Positions 16,571-25,917 are shown, counted from the stretch's first letter. The stretch: DNA of 36,283 nt from UBA11865 sp035686605 (GCA_035686605.1 DASRZI010000087.1:1-36283), one strand, 5' to 3'. The notes: generated by a model from the letters alone, not told the origin. A program made the numbers and translations.

Positions 16571-18397
16571 TTAGGGCATTAACGATTCGTCGATGTCGAT
16601 GCCGATGGGGTCAATAGCGCCGGGCCAGATTGAATCTTGCGGCGTGGTAACGATGCCGGTCACCCAGGGCTTGACCAGGTAGCTGTTTACGTTGTTCCTC
16701 ATGAAGACCACGGGCGAGTCCTCGACCAGCAAGTCCTGAGCCTGCCGGTACAATTCCATCCGGACCTCTGGATCAACCGTGGTATCGGCTTGGTCAACCA
16801 AGGCGTCAAACTCGGGATTGGAGTATCCGATGTCCTGGACAAAGCCTGTGCTTCTGAAGTAAACGCTAAGCCAGTTCTGGGGATCTGGGTAATCGGCGCA
16901 CCAGCCTAGAATATACATCTGTGGCGCCGTTTCGATATCCTTCGTCAAAGCCGTATAGGTGGTCGGCTCGACGGGATTCAACTCGATATCTACGCCCAGC
17001 ACCTCATTCCACTTGGCCACCAGCCACTCATGCCTGACGCGGTTTCGTGGAGTATCGCCGAACGTGTCAATGATCGGTGGAAGGTTCTCAACAGAGCCGT
17101 AGCTTGATTCCGCTATGGCCTGAAGGGCGGCTTCGGGGTCGTATGCCCATCGTGTCTCGCCTTCTTGATAACCAGGATATCCCGGCGGGATGAAAGTCAG
17201 AGTTGGAGTGCCTAGCCCCTTGTAGACATCTCTCACCCACGCTTCGCGGTCCAAGGCCATGGCGAAGGCCTGTCGTACCTTTCGATCGTTGAAGGGCTCT
17301 TTGAGCTGATGGAATTCAAGATCAAAGGTGCACGAACCGGGGAATATTACTGCTTCCGTGGATAGGACGGGATCTACCTTGACCGTAGCCAGATCTTCGG
17401 CTGCAAGAATGATGATGTCGAATTCGTCGTTTCTGTAAGCCTGGAAAGCAACGGCCGTATCGGTAAGGTAAGAGAATTCGATATCCAGGTTGCCCACACC
17501 ATCCCAGTAGAACTCATTCGGGACAAAGTTGCCTCGGACGAATGGCTCAAGGCTTTGCAATACATAGGGACCGTTTCCTACGTGGTACTTGGAACTGTTC
17601 CACCAATTGGGACCGCCTTCAGTGATGAGTTCGGCTTTCGCTGGATAGGTAACCCACAGGCTCATGACGGTGTGGAAGTAGGGGGCTGGCTTGGATAGAT
17701 TGATCCTGAAAATGCGACAATCTTCCTGCTCATAATCCTCGCAGGCATTGCCACTCATGTCTAATGCCTGAACGCTTGCCTTAACGACTTCTTCGCCCTG
17801 GACTGAGACCTCTTCCGTTCCAATGCGCCATTCGGCCGCACCCAAGACTTCATCTGTGATGGCTGCATATTCACCCGCAGTAGCCGGATTGATATTGCGC
17901 AGAAGCGCATCGCGGAATCGCATGGCATTCAGGATGCTGCCATCACTGTATTTCAAACCTTCTCGAAGGGTGAAGGTAAGCTCGGTAGCGTCCTCATTAT
18001 ATTCCCACGACTCAGCTGCTCCTGGCACCGTCTCCAGTCCGGCATCCAGTTTTGTTAATCCCTCGTAGATCAGCTGAAGGTGTCCAATTTCATTAGCAAA
18101 GGACGACAGCTGGGGATCGATAATATCTGGATAAGTGCCGATATTGATTCGCAGGACCTTCGAAGCGCCGGTTGGGTCTGCAGCTGCTATCTGCACGGTT
18201 TCCCGAGTTACTTCAACTTCGACCTGTTCGGTTACCACCCTTGTGACCTCGACGGACTGCCCTTCCTCAATGACAGTTTCCGTGATTACCCGGGTGACTT
18301 CAACCTGTTCAACTACCGTTTCCGGTTGGCAGGCCGTTAAAGCCAGGGTGGCAAATACGGCCAGAACAATGGTATGCAAAAGAGTTTTCCGAGACAT
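16571..18397 (-). CDS. Oligopeptide-type ABC transporter substrate-binding lipoprotein (SBP_bac_5)
   Basis: The 608-residue protein has a signal peptide with lipobox ALTAC (Cys23), then a linker of repeated VEVTRVVTEQVEVEVTRETV-type units typical of Chloroflexota binding proteins, then the SBP_bac_5 domain. The domain shows LRINIGTYPDIIDPQLSS, the family opening, RKVRQAFAMALDREAWV in the middle and ILGWCADYPDPQNWLSVYF near the hinge. It should capture oligopeptides (or a similar ligand) outside the membrane and deliver them to the DppB/DppC channel. AAGGAG precedes the ATG. Cysteines near residues 219, 227 and 353 (AC-EDYEQEDC and GSCTF) may form a disulfide, which I could not test. Confidence 0.9.
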   Translation of the reverse strand: MSRKTLLHTIVLAVFATLALTACQPETVVEQVEVTRVITETVIEEGQSVEVTRVVTEQVEVEVTRETVQIAAADPTGASKVLRINIGTYPDIIDPQLSSFANEIGHLQLIYEGLTKLDAGLETVPGAAESWEYNEDATELTFTLREGLKYSDGSILNAMRFRDALLRNINPATAGEYAAITDEVLGAAEWRIGTEEVSVQGEEVVKASVQALDMSGNACEDYEQEDCRIFRINLSKPAPYFHTVMSLWVTYPAKAELITEGGPNWWNSSKYHVGNGPYVLQSLEPFVRGNFVPNEFYWDGVGNLDIEFSYLTDTAVAFQAYRNDEFDIIILAAEDLATVKVDPVLSTEAVIFPGSCTFDLEFHQLKEPFNDRKVRQAFAMALDREAWVRDVYKGLGTPTLTFIPPGYPGYQEGETRWAYDPEAALQAIAESSYGSVENLPPIIDTFGDTPRNRVRHEWLVAKWNEVLGVDIELNPVEPTTYTALTKDIETAPQMYILGWCADYPDPQNWLSVYFRSTGFVQDIGYSNPEFDALVDQADTTVDPEVRMELYRQAQDLLVEDSPVVFMRNNVNSYLVKPWVTGIVTTPQDSIWPGAIDPIGIDIDESLMP

Positions 18398-18487
18398 TTC
18401 TTTCTCCTTCTCCTAGGACTGCTTTAATAAGCCTACTCGGAAGTGAGTGTTCGCGACTTACCGACCTTCCCAAATCTATAAACCGCT

Positions 18488-18517
18488 TCCCGTTGAAGAG
18501 CTTATTTTCCAACGGGA
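18488..18517 (-). promoter_or_regulatory. Hairpin in the presumed 5' leader of the peptide importer operon
   Basis: TCCCGTTG (18488-18495) pairs perfectly with CAACGGGA (18510-18517) around a 14-base loop. It lies about 90 bp upstream of the binding-protein start codon, so it would be in the leader RNA if transcription begins further upstream. Function unknown. Confidence 0.35.
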
Positions 18518-18800
18518 TATCACATCTTATTTGAGCAAATTGTGAAAACACTCGGGTGATCGGCTGTCTAGCTTCCCGTACGACGTGCTGATAAACACAC
18601 CGACTACCCTTATTCAATTGTCTTGACTGGCGTTCTCGTTTGAGATGACGTCAAGCCACTAATTAGCTAGCCAGGCTGAATCGGTCATCAAGCTCCTTGG
18701 GCTAACTTTCTCCTTTTACTCCCCTACAATTCTTGATTGCTCAACTCCTGTGGAAATAAGTAAAGATATAGAGAGACAATACGGTTTTCAGGAGTGATTA

Positions 18801-18836
18801 AGCAGGGGCAGTAGAGGAGGGTGTCCTGCCCCTGCT
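18801..18836 (-). other. GC-rich perfect hairpin of unknown role
   Basis: AGCAGGGGCAG (18801-18811) and CTGCCCCTGCT (18826-18836) form an 11-bp perfect stem with a 14-base loop. No T run follows on either strand. It could be a back-up terminator after the regulator gene, part of a small RNA, or a protein-binding site. Confidence 0.45.
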
Positions 18837-18926
18837 GGAAACTAGATAGTTTCGCTGTTATTCCCGGCAATGGGCACATAAATGGGCTCAACCGGGGAAG
18901 AAGACATCACGGTAGTCAGTTTATGC

Positions 18927-18965
18927 CAAAATCCCCCAGATACATCAGACATCTGGGGGATTTTG
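18927..18965 (-). terminator. Rho-independent terminator of the sensor kinase 1/regulator 1 operon
   Basis: A 15-bp perfect stem (18927-18941 with 18951-18965, core ATCCCCCAGAT/ATCTGGGGGAT) with a nine-base loop ends in TTTT on the - strand. It lies 80 bp past the regulator stop codon at 19045. The A/T flanks make it usable in both directions. Confidence 0.85.
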
Positions 18966-19044
18966 CTGGTGGACAACCGTATACTATTTCGTACGGTTAA
19001 GCGGATAATCCTACTGCTGCACAGTCGTACAATGTCAGTATGGG

Positions 19045-19686
19045 TCAGGTGACCAATTTCAGGCGGAAAGCCAAGCCAATGGCCTCGGCCCTATTGGTCA
19101 CACTTAGCTTGGAGAGGATTTGACTCACATGAGCCCTGGCAGTCGAGCGGCTAACGTTCAACTCTTTGGCGATATCTGGATTCGTCAATCCCTCAACCAT
19201 TAAAGCCAAGACTTCGCGCTCGCGAGGGGTAAGATCGTCTCCCGGAGCCGGACCCTGACGAGCACTTTGGATGAGGACCTGAGTGGCTTCAGGGGCCAGG
19301 GTCGAGCGACCGGCATGGGCTGCTCGGATTGCCTCCGCCAGGGCGTCTGCGTTGACGTTTTTTAGCAAATAGCTAATAGCTCCCGCTTGCAGCGCACCCT
19401 GCACCAGCTCCTTCTCTTCGAAACTAGTTAAGGCAATAACTTGCACTTCAGGACAGCGTTCCCGGATGGCACGCGTAGCCGCGGCGCCATCCATGACCGG
19501 CATTACCAAGTCCATAAGGATGACGTCAGGTCTTATCTCCTCGCAGATCTCGAATGCTTTTTGACCATTACTGGCTTCGCCAACCATGGTCAAATCAGAG
19601 TTGACATTTAGGAAGGCAACCAATCCCCTGCGCACCATGTCGTGGTCATCAACGATCATCACTCGGATCTTATCTGAATCGTTCAT
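19045..19686 (-). CDS. NarL/LuxR-family response regulator 1
   Basis: The 213-residue protein has a REC domain with acidic pair Asp13/Asp14, phospho-acceptor Asp59 (ILMDLVMP), Thr87 and Lys109, and a LuxR-type helix-turn-helix (about 150-213) with LTPREREVLALMVEGLTN and the recognition region NVSRSTARAHVSQIL. It should bind DNA after phosphorylation by the HisKA_3 kinase encoded 54 bp upstream. AAAGGA lies before the ATG. It is strongly similar over its whole length to regulator 2 (32980-33627), including most of the recognition helix, so the two may read the same sites. A strong terminator follows it. Confidence 0.93.
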   Translation of the reverse strand: MNDSDKIRVMIVDDHDMVRRGLVAFLNVNSDLTMVGEASNGQKAFEICEEIRPDVILMDLVMPVMDGAAATRAIRERCPEVQVIALTSFEEKELVQGALQAGAISYLLKNVNADALAEAIRAAHAGRSTLAPEATQVLIQSARQGPAPGDDLTPREREVLALMVEGLTNPDIAKELNVSRSTARAHVSQILSKLSVTNRAEAIGLAFRLKLVT

Positions 19687-19740
19687 AAGAGTTTCCTTTC
19701 GATCAATGCTTCTGATGGCTCGTTGGTGATGACCTGTGGC

Positions 19741-22700
19741 CTACTTCGTCCACTTATTGGCCGATCCGTCTTCCGACTGTTCTACCCACTGCACCCTTAT
19801 GGTCGTACCAAGGTCTACTTCGCTTTTGATGTTCAGGTCCATGCCGATGGAATCGGCTCTTTCGCGCATGATGGCCAAGCCGAGACAATCTGTAGCGACG
19901 CAATCAATATCAAAACCAGCACCATCATCGCTAACCACTAGTGCCGCTTTTTTATGGATAGCACCAGCATTGGATGATGTAGAACAGGTCAGCGAAACCG
20001 ATACCCGCTGGGCATTAGCATGCTTCACGACATTATTCAATGCCTCTTGGGCGATTCGATATAGCGTAACGCGAACGTCGGAAGGAAGCGAACAAGATCC
20101 CTCAATCGATAGATCAACTGGCGTTCCGGTTCGCCCGGTAAGGGAATCGGCAAGCTGGCGCAGTAAGTCCGCGAGATTGGCATCGGCAAGAGTAGCAGGA
20201 CGCAGCTCCAGCAGAAGCGTTCTCATCTCCGCCAATGCGCCCCGGCTAAGCTGTCTGAGTTCCTTGAGTAGGTGCCGACCTTCATCGCGATCGGCTTCCC
20301 ACGTGGCTGGCATGACCTCGGCGATCAGGCTGGCCGAAAACAGTGTCTGGGTAACCGCATCGTGAAGATCCCGAGCCAGGCGACTTCGTTCCAGTGCCAC
20401 TGCAGTCTGTTCGGCTTGATCGCGAAGCCTGGCGTTAGCGATAGCTAACATGGCCTGGTCGGCGAAAGTAGAGCTAAGCTCAAAATCATCATCAGAGAAC
20501 GAGCGGGCATTCGAGAAATAGAGAACTATCCCACCATATGGCTCGGCGCCAACCGATAGGGGAAGTCCAAGAATTGACTTGTATTCGCTTAGGATCTGGC
20601 TACTAGCTGCAAGCTCGTTCGCTTCCTGACCATTGACACCAGGTATTATGACAGATCGACCATCCATCATATTAGAGATAACTGGTTCAATGATCTTTTC
20701 CTGGTCTGGCTCATCTTCAGATAGGTTGGAGGCGATAATCGATGAACCGTCCTCCTGGTCATGTTCGAAAATGACGACTCTGTCGGCTTTGGTTAGAGAG
20801 GTCAACTGGCGCACAATATAGTCAAGACTCTCTTCGAGGGATCTGTTTGAGTTTATGATCAATAGGATTTCGCGAAGCCCTTCAGCGGCATTCTTACGGC
20901 GCTCGAGTTCGAGAGTCCTCAACTGAAGGTCGTGCGTTCGTTCCTCAACCTGGGCTTCGAGCTCTCTGGTACGAGCTTCACTGCTCATTACGCGCCGGCG
21001 ATAACCAATGGCAACCCCCCCAACGATTACAGCAACAGTCAGGATCCTAAACCACCATGTCTGCCAAAAGGGAGGTACGATGGTTACACTAAGAGAGAGG
21101 CCATCCTCATTCCAAACGCCGTCGTTATTTGAGCCCTTCAGTTGAAGTACATAGTCACCTGCTGGTAAATTCGCATAGCGTCCGGAACGTTTCGTTCCCA
21201 GATAATTCCAATCTTCCTCATACCCTGCCAATCGATAAGCATATTGATTTTTGTCTGGTTGGGAATAACTCAAGGCCGAGATCTCGAATTCAAAGAAATC
21301 ATTTGGCCAGTAGAAGAGAACCTCGTTAGAGCCATCATCGCTCTGGCTGATTTCAACAGACTCACCACCCTGAGTCAGGGAAGTCAATGCGATGGCAGGG
21401 ATGAACGGATTATCGGTAATGGAACTGGGATAGAAGGCATTGAAGCCGTTAATACCCCCAAAATACATCTTTCCATTTTCCCCCCTGAAACGGGCGTTGG
21501 CGTTGAATTCGTTGCTCTGTAGTCCGTCCCCTGTATCGTAGTTCCTAAAACTCTCTGAAACCGGGTCGAATCTTGATAATCCAAGGATTGTGCTCAGCCA
21601 AAGATGTCCTTCCTCATCTTCCAGAATTCCCAGAATCGCATCGTTTGGCAGACCGTCATTTTCTCGATAGTTGGCAAAAGTCTCGCTCTCCGGATCGAAT
21701 CGATTGAGCCCCCCTCCATACGTTCCAATCCACATAATACCGTCATCACCTTCATGAATCGCCAACACGCGGCTGTCACTGAGAGATTCTGGATTATCAG
21801 GGTCATTTCTAAAGTGTTTAAACAATCCGGTCTTGAGTTCGAATCTATCCAGACCATTATCCGTGGCAATCCAAAGAAAACCTTGCCCGTCGTCGTGAAT
21901 GGCTCGCACGCTTCCGGGGCTCAGGCTTCTGGGATCTTGAGGATCGTTAAGGAATCGAGTGAATCGCCCTGTTCCGGGATCATATTTATTCAAACCACCT
22001 GAGGTACCGATCCACAGGACTCCGCTCGGGTCTTCGCCGATAGATAGAACCACGTTATGACTTAGACTATTGGTATTGCCTGGTTCATTCTGGAAGTGCT
22101 CGAAATGTCCATCATCCAGGTCCAACCTGTCTAATCCACTCGAAGTTCCAATCCAGAGATCGCCGTTTTGATTTTCAAGGATGGAAAACACGATGTTGCT
22201 GCTTAGACTGTCAGGATTATTGGGCTCATGGGAAAATCTGGTCAGCCGACCTGCGTCAATCTCGAACCGGTTCAATCCGCCACCAAGAGTTCCGACCCAC
22301 AAATCTCCCGATCGATCCTCTAGAAATGACAGAACGTCGTTGCTGCTGAGGCTGTACAGGTCCGCGGGATCGTTCTGAACCCGCTGGAACCTCATGGAAG
22401 AGCTCGAGAATTTGTTTACACCACCCCCATCGGTCCCGATCCAGATTACGCCAGCACTGTCCTCCATCATTGAGCGAACGTTGTTGCTGCTCAGGCTTCT
22501 AGGGTCTGTCAAGTCGTTTTGGAAATGGCTGAACTGGCCGCTCTGCTGATCAAACAGCATGACTCCGCCGCCATTGGTTGCGACCCAGAGCCTACCGGTC
22601 CGATCCTCTAGAATTGCCGAAACCGAATGATCAACCAGGCTGTCTGGATCGATAGAACCGCTCTGGTATCTGTAAAACAGTTCGTTGAGGGGATCAAATC

Positions 22701-23637
22701 TGTGCAAGACTCCTCCACGAGTCCCTACCCAAATATGCCCTTCCTCGTCCTCGGCTATAGAAGCAACGTAGTTGTTGACAAGACTTCTCGGATTCCCGAT
22801 TTCATTCTGGAAGGAGGTAAAACGTCCGCTTTCTCGATCGAAGTGGTTTAGTCCGCCACCGATGGTACCGATCCATAGATTGCCAGAATTATCCTCGTAG
22901 ATAGACTGAACTGAGTTGTTGCTGAGGCTGGTGAGATCATTTGGATCATTCTGAAACCGTCTAATTTCTCCAGTTTTCCCATCGATTTGGTTAAGCCCGC
23001 CACCGCTCGTCCCAACCCACAGATGGCCGGAGCTGTCCTCAGCAATCGACAACACGGCGTCACTGCTCAAGCTATCAGTTGACTCCGGGTTGTTTTGAAT
23101 GTGGGTAAAGGATTCTGTCTCCCGATTATACCGGTTTAAGCCGCCGGCACTGGTTCCAATCCACAGTATGCCATTGCTGTCCTCAAATATTGCTCTGATC
23201 ATATCGTCGCTGAGCGACGACGGATCCTCGGGATCATTTTCAAAGACGCGAATGTTGTAGCCGTCGTACCTGTTCAATCCATTCAGGGTCCCAAACCATA
23301 TAAAACCGTATTGATCCTGCAAGATGGCGTGAACCGAGCTTTGAGATAGCCCTTGCTCAACAGAGATATGCTCAAAATCGATATTTCCAGTGCTCATCAG
23401 AGGAGACTGGAAAACAGCGACGCTTGGTGCAAGGGGGATTGGATTCTCTTCAGGGCCAGTTCCCCCAGGAGCTACAATCTCCGAAGGACGAGATTCTAAC
23501 TCTCCCGGATTCGAAGGGGTGTCCGCACTCCCACATGCTGCGATGAACGTCAGAAGGCATGCGAACAGAACATATCGAAGGAAAACCGATCCTGGATGAT
23601 TAAATATGGTTCTGTGCTTTCTGTCCTGTTCGGCCAT
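19741..23637 (-). CDS. Extracytoplasmic two-propeller sensor histidine kinase 1 (Reg_prop, Y_Y_Y, GAF, HisKA_3, HATPase)
   Basis: The 1298-residue kinase starts with a signal segment and a possible lipobox (TFIAAC, Cys35). It then has about 14 Reg_prop repeats of the form LWIGTxGGGLNRFD (about residues 80-745), enough for two seven-bladed propellers, and a Y_Y_Y domain (about 790-858). One membrane helix (about 863-883) leads into a coiled coil and a GAF-like domain (about 920-1075). The kinase core follows: HisKA_3 with LARDLHDAVTQTL (His1092) and HATPase with EALNNVVKHA (Asn1201/1202) and DDGAGFD. Unlike Bacteroides hybrid sensors it has no receiver or AraC domain; a separate LuxR regulator follows. 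The propellers probably bind an external ligand such as a polysaccharide or peptide; that is inference. The ribosome binding site AAGG is close to the ATG. Confidence 0.92.
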   Translation of the reverse strand: MAEQDRKHRTIFNHPGSVFLRYVLFACLLTFIAACGSADTPSNPGELESRPSEIVAPGGTGPEENPIPLAPSVAVFQSPLMSTGNIDFEHISVEQGLSQSSVHAILQDQYGFIWFGTLNGLNRYDGYNIRVFENDPEDPSSLSDDMIRAIFEDSNGILWIGTSAGGLNRYNRETESFTHIQNNPESTDSLSSDAVLSIAEDSSGHLWVGTSGGGLNQIDGKTGEIRRFQNDPNDLTSLSNNSVQSIYEDNSGNLWIGTIGGGLNHFDRESGRFTSFQNEIGNPRSLVNNYVASIAEDEEGHIWVGTRGGVLHRFDPLNELFYRYQSGSIDPDSLVDHSVSAILEDRTGRLWVATNGGGVMLFDQQSGQFSHFQNDLTDPRSLSSNNVRSMMEDSAGVIWIGTDGGGVNKFSSSSMRFQRVQNDPADLYSLSSNDVLSFLEDRSGDLWVGTLGGGLNRFEIDAGRLTRFSHEPNNPDSLSSNIVFSILENQNGDLWIGTSSGLDRLDLDDGHFEHFQNEPGNTNSLSHNVVLSIGEDPSGVLWIGTSGGLNKYDPGTGRFTRFLNDPQDPRSLSPGSVRAIHDDGQGFLWIATDNGLDRFELKTGLFKHFRNDPDNPESLSDSRVLAIHEGDDGIMWIGTYGGGLNRFDPESETFANYRENDGLPNDAILGILEDEEGHLWLSTILGLSRFDPVSESFRNYDTGDGLQSNEFNANARFRGENGKMYFGGINGFNAFYPSSITDNPFIPAIALTSLTQGGESVEISQSDDGSNEVLFYWPNDFFEFEISALSYSQPDKNQYAYRLAGYEEDWNYLGTKRSGRYANLPAGDYVLQLKGSNNDGVWNEDGLSLSVTIVPPFWQTWWFRILTVAVIVGGVAIGYRRRVMSSEARTRELEAQVEERTHDLQLRTLELERRKNAAEGLREILLIINSNRSLEESLDYIVRQLTSLTKADRVVIFEHDQEDGSSIIASNLSEDEPDQEKIIEPVISNMMDGRSVIIPGVNGQEANELAASSQILSEYKSILGLPLSVGAEPYGGIVLYFSNARSFSDDDFELSSTFADQAMLAIANARLRDQAEQTAVALERSRLARDLHDAVTQTLFSASLIAEVMPATWEADRDEGRHLLKELRQLSRGALAEMRTLLLELRPATLADANLADLLRQLADSLTGRTGTPVDLSIEGSCSLPSDVRVTLYRIAQEALNNVVKHANAQRVSVSLTCSTSSNAGAIHKKAALVVSDDGAGFDIDCVATDCLGLAIMRERADSIGMDLNIKSEVDLGTTIRVQWVEQSEDGSANKWTK

Positions 23638-23655
23638 TACCTTCTATGAACCTCA

Positions 23656-23667
23656 TACCATACGGTA
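23656..23667. promoter_or_regulatory. Inverted repeat upstream of sensor kinase 1
   Basis: TACC-ATAC-GGTA lies 19 bp upstream of the kinase start codon. NarL-family regulators often bind paired TACC-type half sites, so autoregulation by regulator 1 is possible. The element is short and its significance is low by itself. Confidence 0.25.
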
Positions 23668-23848
23668 CAGTCCAGTATACAGAAACAATAGTCGGCAAAT
23701 AGTGATAAACGACGGGTTGTGCCACGAAGTTTGTCACTGCCTTATCTTGGCAGGTTTGACCAGTTCGGTCCAGGACAACAGCAACGGTCGGTCACCAACA
23801 GGCGACATTTCCCGAGTCTCGTTGAATCGGCGATGAAACTAGCGAACA

Positions 23849-24556
23849 TCATCCGAGACCAGCTGGAACGCCTGTACGATAGGTATGAAAACTGGTTCGT
23901 AAAGCGATGCCGGTTGGTTGATTGACGTGACGAGGAATACCATGAAAAAACCTTTCGATCAGCTCAGGAGAGTCGAGGGAAGGCTCGGAGTACCCAGTTC
24001 CACGTTGATCAAACATGACCAGATCGCGATCGGCCAACAACGACGCGAATGTTGTCTCGAATTCGAACTGGGAGGCTTCCAATGCATGCGCTCCTGGACC
24101 GCCAGCTGAATAGACGACAGGATCAGGCGCAGGATCTGGACTATCGCTCTTGAAGATAGCCACATGCAGACGCAAGGTACGACCATTGTCCGGCTGGGCA
24201 TGTTTTTCTGGTACGACGAGGTAGGCACATTCAACATCGCTTCCGCTAAGAACATTAAATTGGCATTTGGCCGGGGTAAATGCAGGCTCGACAGTTGTTG
24301 CTGTTTGAGTAGTAGACTCTGCCGCTGGCATCTGGGATTCGGCGGTCGTCGACTCAGAGGTCGTCGACTCTTCCGAGGTTGCTTCAGGGGTGATCTTCAC
24401 TGTACAACCTGCTTCTACCTTGGCTGTTGGATCTGCCTTGTTATCTTTACAACTCGCCAGTAGAACAATCAGGACAATAAAGAATGCGGACCAGATCGAC
24501 CGAAGCCATCCGATTGCGAATGGATCTACCATGTCTCTCCGACGCCTGTTAGCCAT
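23849..24556 (-). pseudogene. Truncated alpha/beta-hydrolase lipoprotein (TAP/prolyl aminopeptidase-like), likely broken
   Basis: The 235-residue frame has a lipoprotein signal (VLLASC, Cys36), a Ser/Thr/Glu-rich linker (about 55-92) and the first part of an alpha/beta hydrolase: ECAYLVVPEKHAQPDNGRTL, the oxyanion motif SAGGPGAH (about 150-157) and VMFDQRGTGYSEPSLDSPEL. Members of this family (tripeptidyl aminopeptidase-like) are around 450-550 residues and place the nucleophile GxSxG after this point; here the frame turns into unrelated sequence after ELIER and stops. So the Ser, Asp and His of the triad are all missing. A neighbouring frame runs on to a stop at 23839-23841 with a plausible but unrecognised sequence. 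The start has GAGGT upstream and follows exporter B permease 2 by 89 bp. Confidence 0.65.
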
Positions 24557-24645
24557 TTGTTACCTCGTCTCCGAGTGAATCGCAAGGGTCGATTCCCTAG
24601 TAGGCCCTCTCAAGCTGCCGATGATCCTCCCTAGACAAGTGTGGT

Positions 24646-25917
24646 CTATTTTTCGCGCCACCCCGTTGCTAAGCGCCGCCAACTGAACTGGGCTTGCGAT
24701 AGAAGATTCTGTGGTTGGAAAAACCGGGTGGCCATCATGAGAACCACATAGACCGTTATCAAGAGCAAGAATAAGCTGAACAGTACCTGCCAGGCGGGAA
24801 CAGAACCAACGGCCATTCGGGTTACCATGGCACTGGGCGAACTGAATGGAAACAAACTAAGAAAAATGGCGAGTACGCTATCTGGATCTTCGACGAAAAA
24901 CCGGCCGAACATGAGGGTAGGCAAGAGCGGAATGACAAGCAGCCAAGTCACCTGGCTGGCCTCTCGGGCAGAATTTGCCAGGGCTCCTGCTGCGGCCATC
25001 ACCGAGGCGTACAGAAGATATCCAAGGAGGAGAAACACTATTGCGACAATGAAAAAAGCCGGTGTGAATGAGAGTCCGGAGACATCGAGCAGGCGAGATC
25101 CCTGATTGAGGATTAAAGACGCGCCAGCACCCCAAACCAAGAGCTGTATTAAGGCAACAAAGGTCATGCCAAGCAATTTCCCCGACATTAGCTCGTCTGG
25201 CTGCAGACTCACTAGAATGACTTCAACGGTTCGGTTCTCCTTTTCCGAAGTGACGCTTTGAAGAATGTAGCCGCTAACGATGATTAATATGAAGTAGTAA
25301 ACATATGGAATGGCAACAGAGGTAAACTCAGCCAGGGCTTCAGATTCTGCAGAGCTTTCTTCTGGGGGATTTAGGGCATGCTGGCGGACCAGATTACCAG
25401 GAGTGGGATTGAAGACAACCATAGATAATGATTCATCACCAATTAGATTGTAGTTAATGATCTCTGGCAGCATCCATTCATTGGCGCTCCCGAAGGCAAC
25501 ACCTGTATCACCGGCCTGCATCAGTTGGAAATCCTTATCGTATATGGTGATCTCGCCTGAACCTATGTAATCTTCGGGCAGGACTACATACTGCTCAATT
25601 TCACCTGCATCCAACGACGCGCGCGCTTCGTCTACTCCATCAAGCAACAGAAATTTTCCCGAGGGAATCCCATCAGGAATCTCTGTAATGAGACCAGAAT
25701 TGTCCACCAATCCGATGATTGTGATCTCATCAGAGCCGGATTCTTCTTCTGCCGAAGCCTCATCTTCTCCGCCAATGCTTATGTCGTTGTCCTGGAGGAC
25801 TGCATAACCTTGAAATCCAAGCAGCAGAACAGGGACAATGAAGCTCAATATCCAGAAGGATCTCTTTCGGAGTACTGTTTTCACTTCGTGTTTAATGACT
25901 ATCCAAATATTTCGCAT
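24646..25917 (-). CDS. ABC-2 type permease, exporter B second subunit
   Basis: The 423-residue protein has the same plan as the exporter A permeases: N-terminal helix (WILSFIVPVLLLGFQGY), an extracytoplasmic domain of about 170 residues containing an acidic run (EDEASAEEESGSDE), then about six helices. TSEKENRTVEVILVSLQPDEL is the conserved cytoplasmic element. The C-terminus FFQPQNLLSQAQFSWRR matches that of the second permease of exporter A. It begins 40 bp after the first permease gene and should form a heterodimer with it. It is followed by the broken hydrolase gene. Confidence 0.85.
   Translation of the reverse strand: MRNIWIVIKHEVKTVLRKRSFWILSFIVPVLLLGFQGYAVLQDNDISIGGEDEASAEEESGSDEITIIGLVDNSGLITEIPDGIPSGKFLLLDGVDEARASLDAGEIEQYVVLPEDYIGSGEITIYDKDFQLMQAGDTGVAFGSANEWMLPEIINYNLIGDESLSMVVFNPTPGNLVRQHALNPPEESSAESEALAEFTSVAIPYVYYFILIIVSGYILQSVTSEKENRTVEVILVSLQPDELMSGKLLGMTFVALIQLLVWGAGASLILNQGSRLLDVSGLSFTPAFFIVAIVFLLLGYLLYASVMAAAGALANSAREASQVTWLLVIPLLPTLMFGRFFVEDPDSVLAIFLSLFPFSSPSAMVTRMAVGSVPAWQVLFSLFLLLITVYVVLMMATRFFQPQNLLSQAQFSWRRLATGWREK

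Larger units (their letters stand above)
18398..19044. other. 647-bp region between kinase/regulator 1 and the peptide importer
   Basis: No gene is supported on either strand. It holds the terminator of the LuxR regulator (18927-18965), an inverted repeat AACCGTA/TACGGTT (18975-18981 and 18992-18998), a second hairpin (18801-18836) and a leader hairpin before the binding-protein gene (18488-18517). The middle part (about 18660-18790) shows no structure I can support. Confidence 0.6.

Noticed and set aside
12529..18814. 12-bp sequence CAGGGGCAGTAG found at 12529-12540 and 18803-18814
   Set aside because: A 12-bp match between two places is expected by chance several times in a window of this size, and flanks do not agree.
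19736..20365. 209-codon open frame on the + strand
   Set aside because: It is antisense to the HATPase and HisKA_3 part of sensor kinase 1 and has low-complexity Ser/Arg-rich composition.
21550..23350. Evenly spaced short DNA repeats (such as CTGCTCAGGCTTCT-like blocks) that resemble a repeat array
   Set aside because: They follow the roughly 130-bp period of the propeller repeats in the kinase protein and are explained by repeated SLSSNxVxSI and WIGT codons; not CRISPR.
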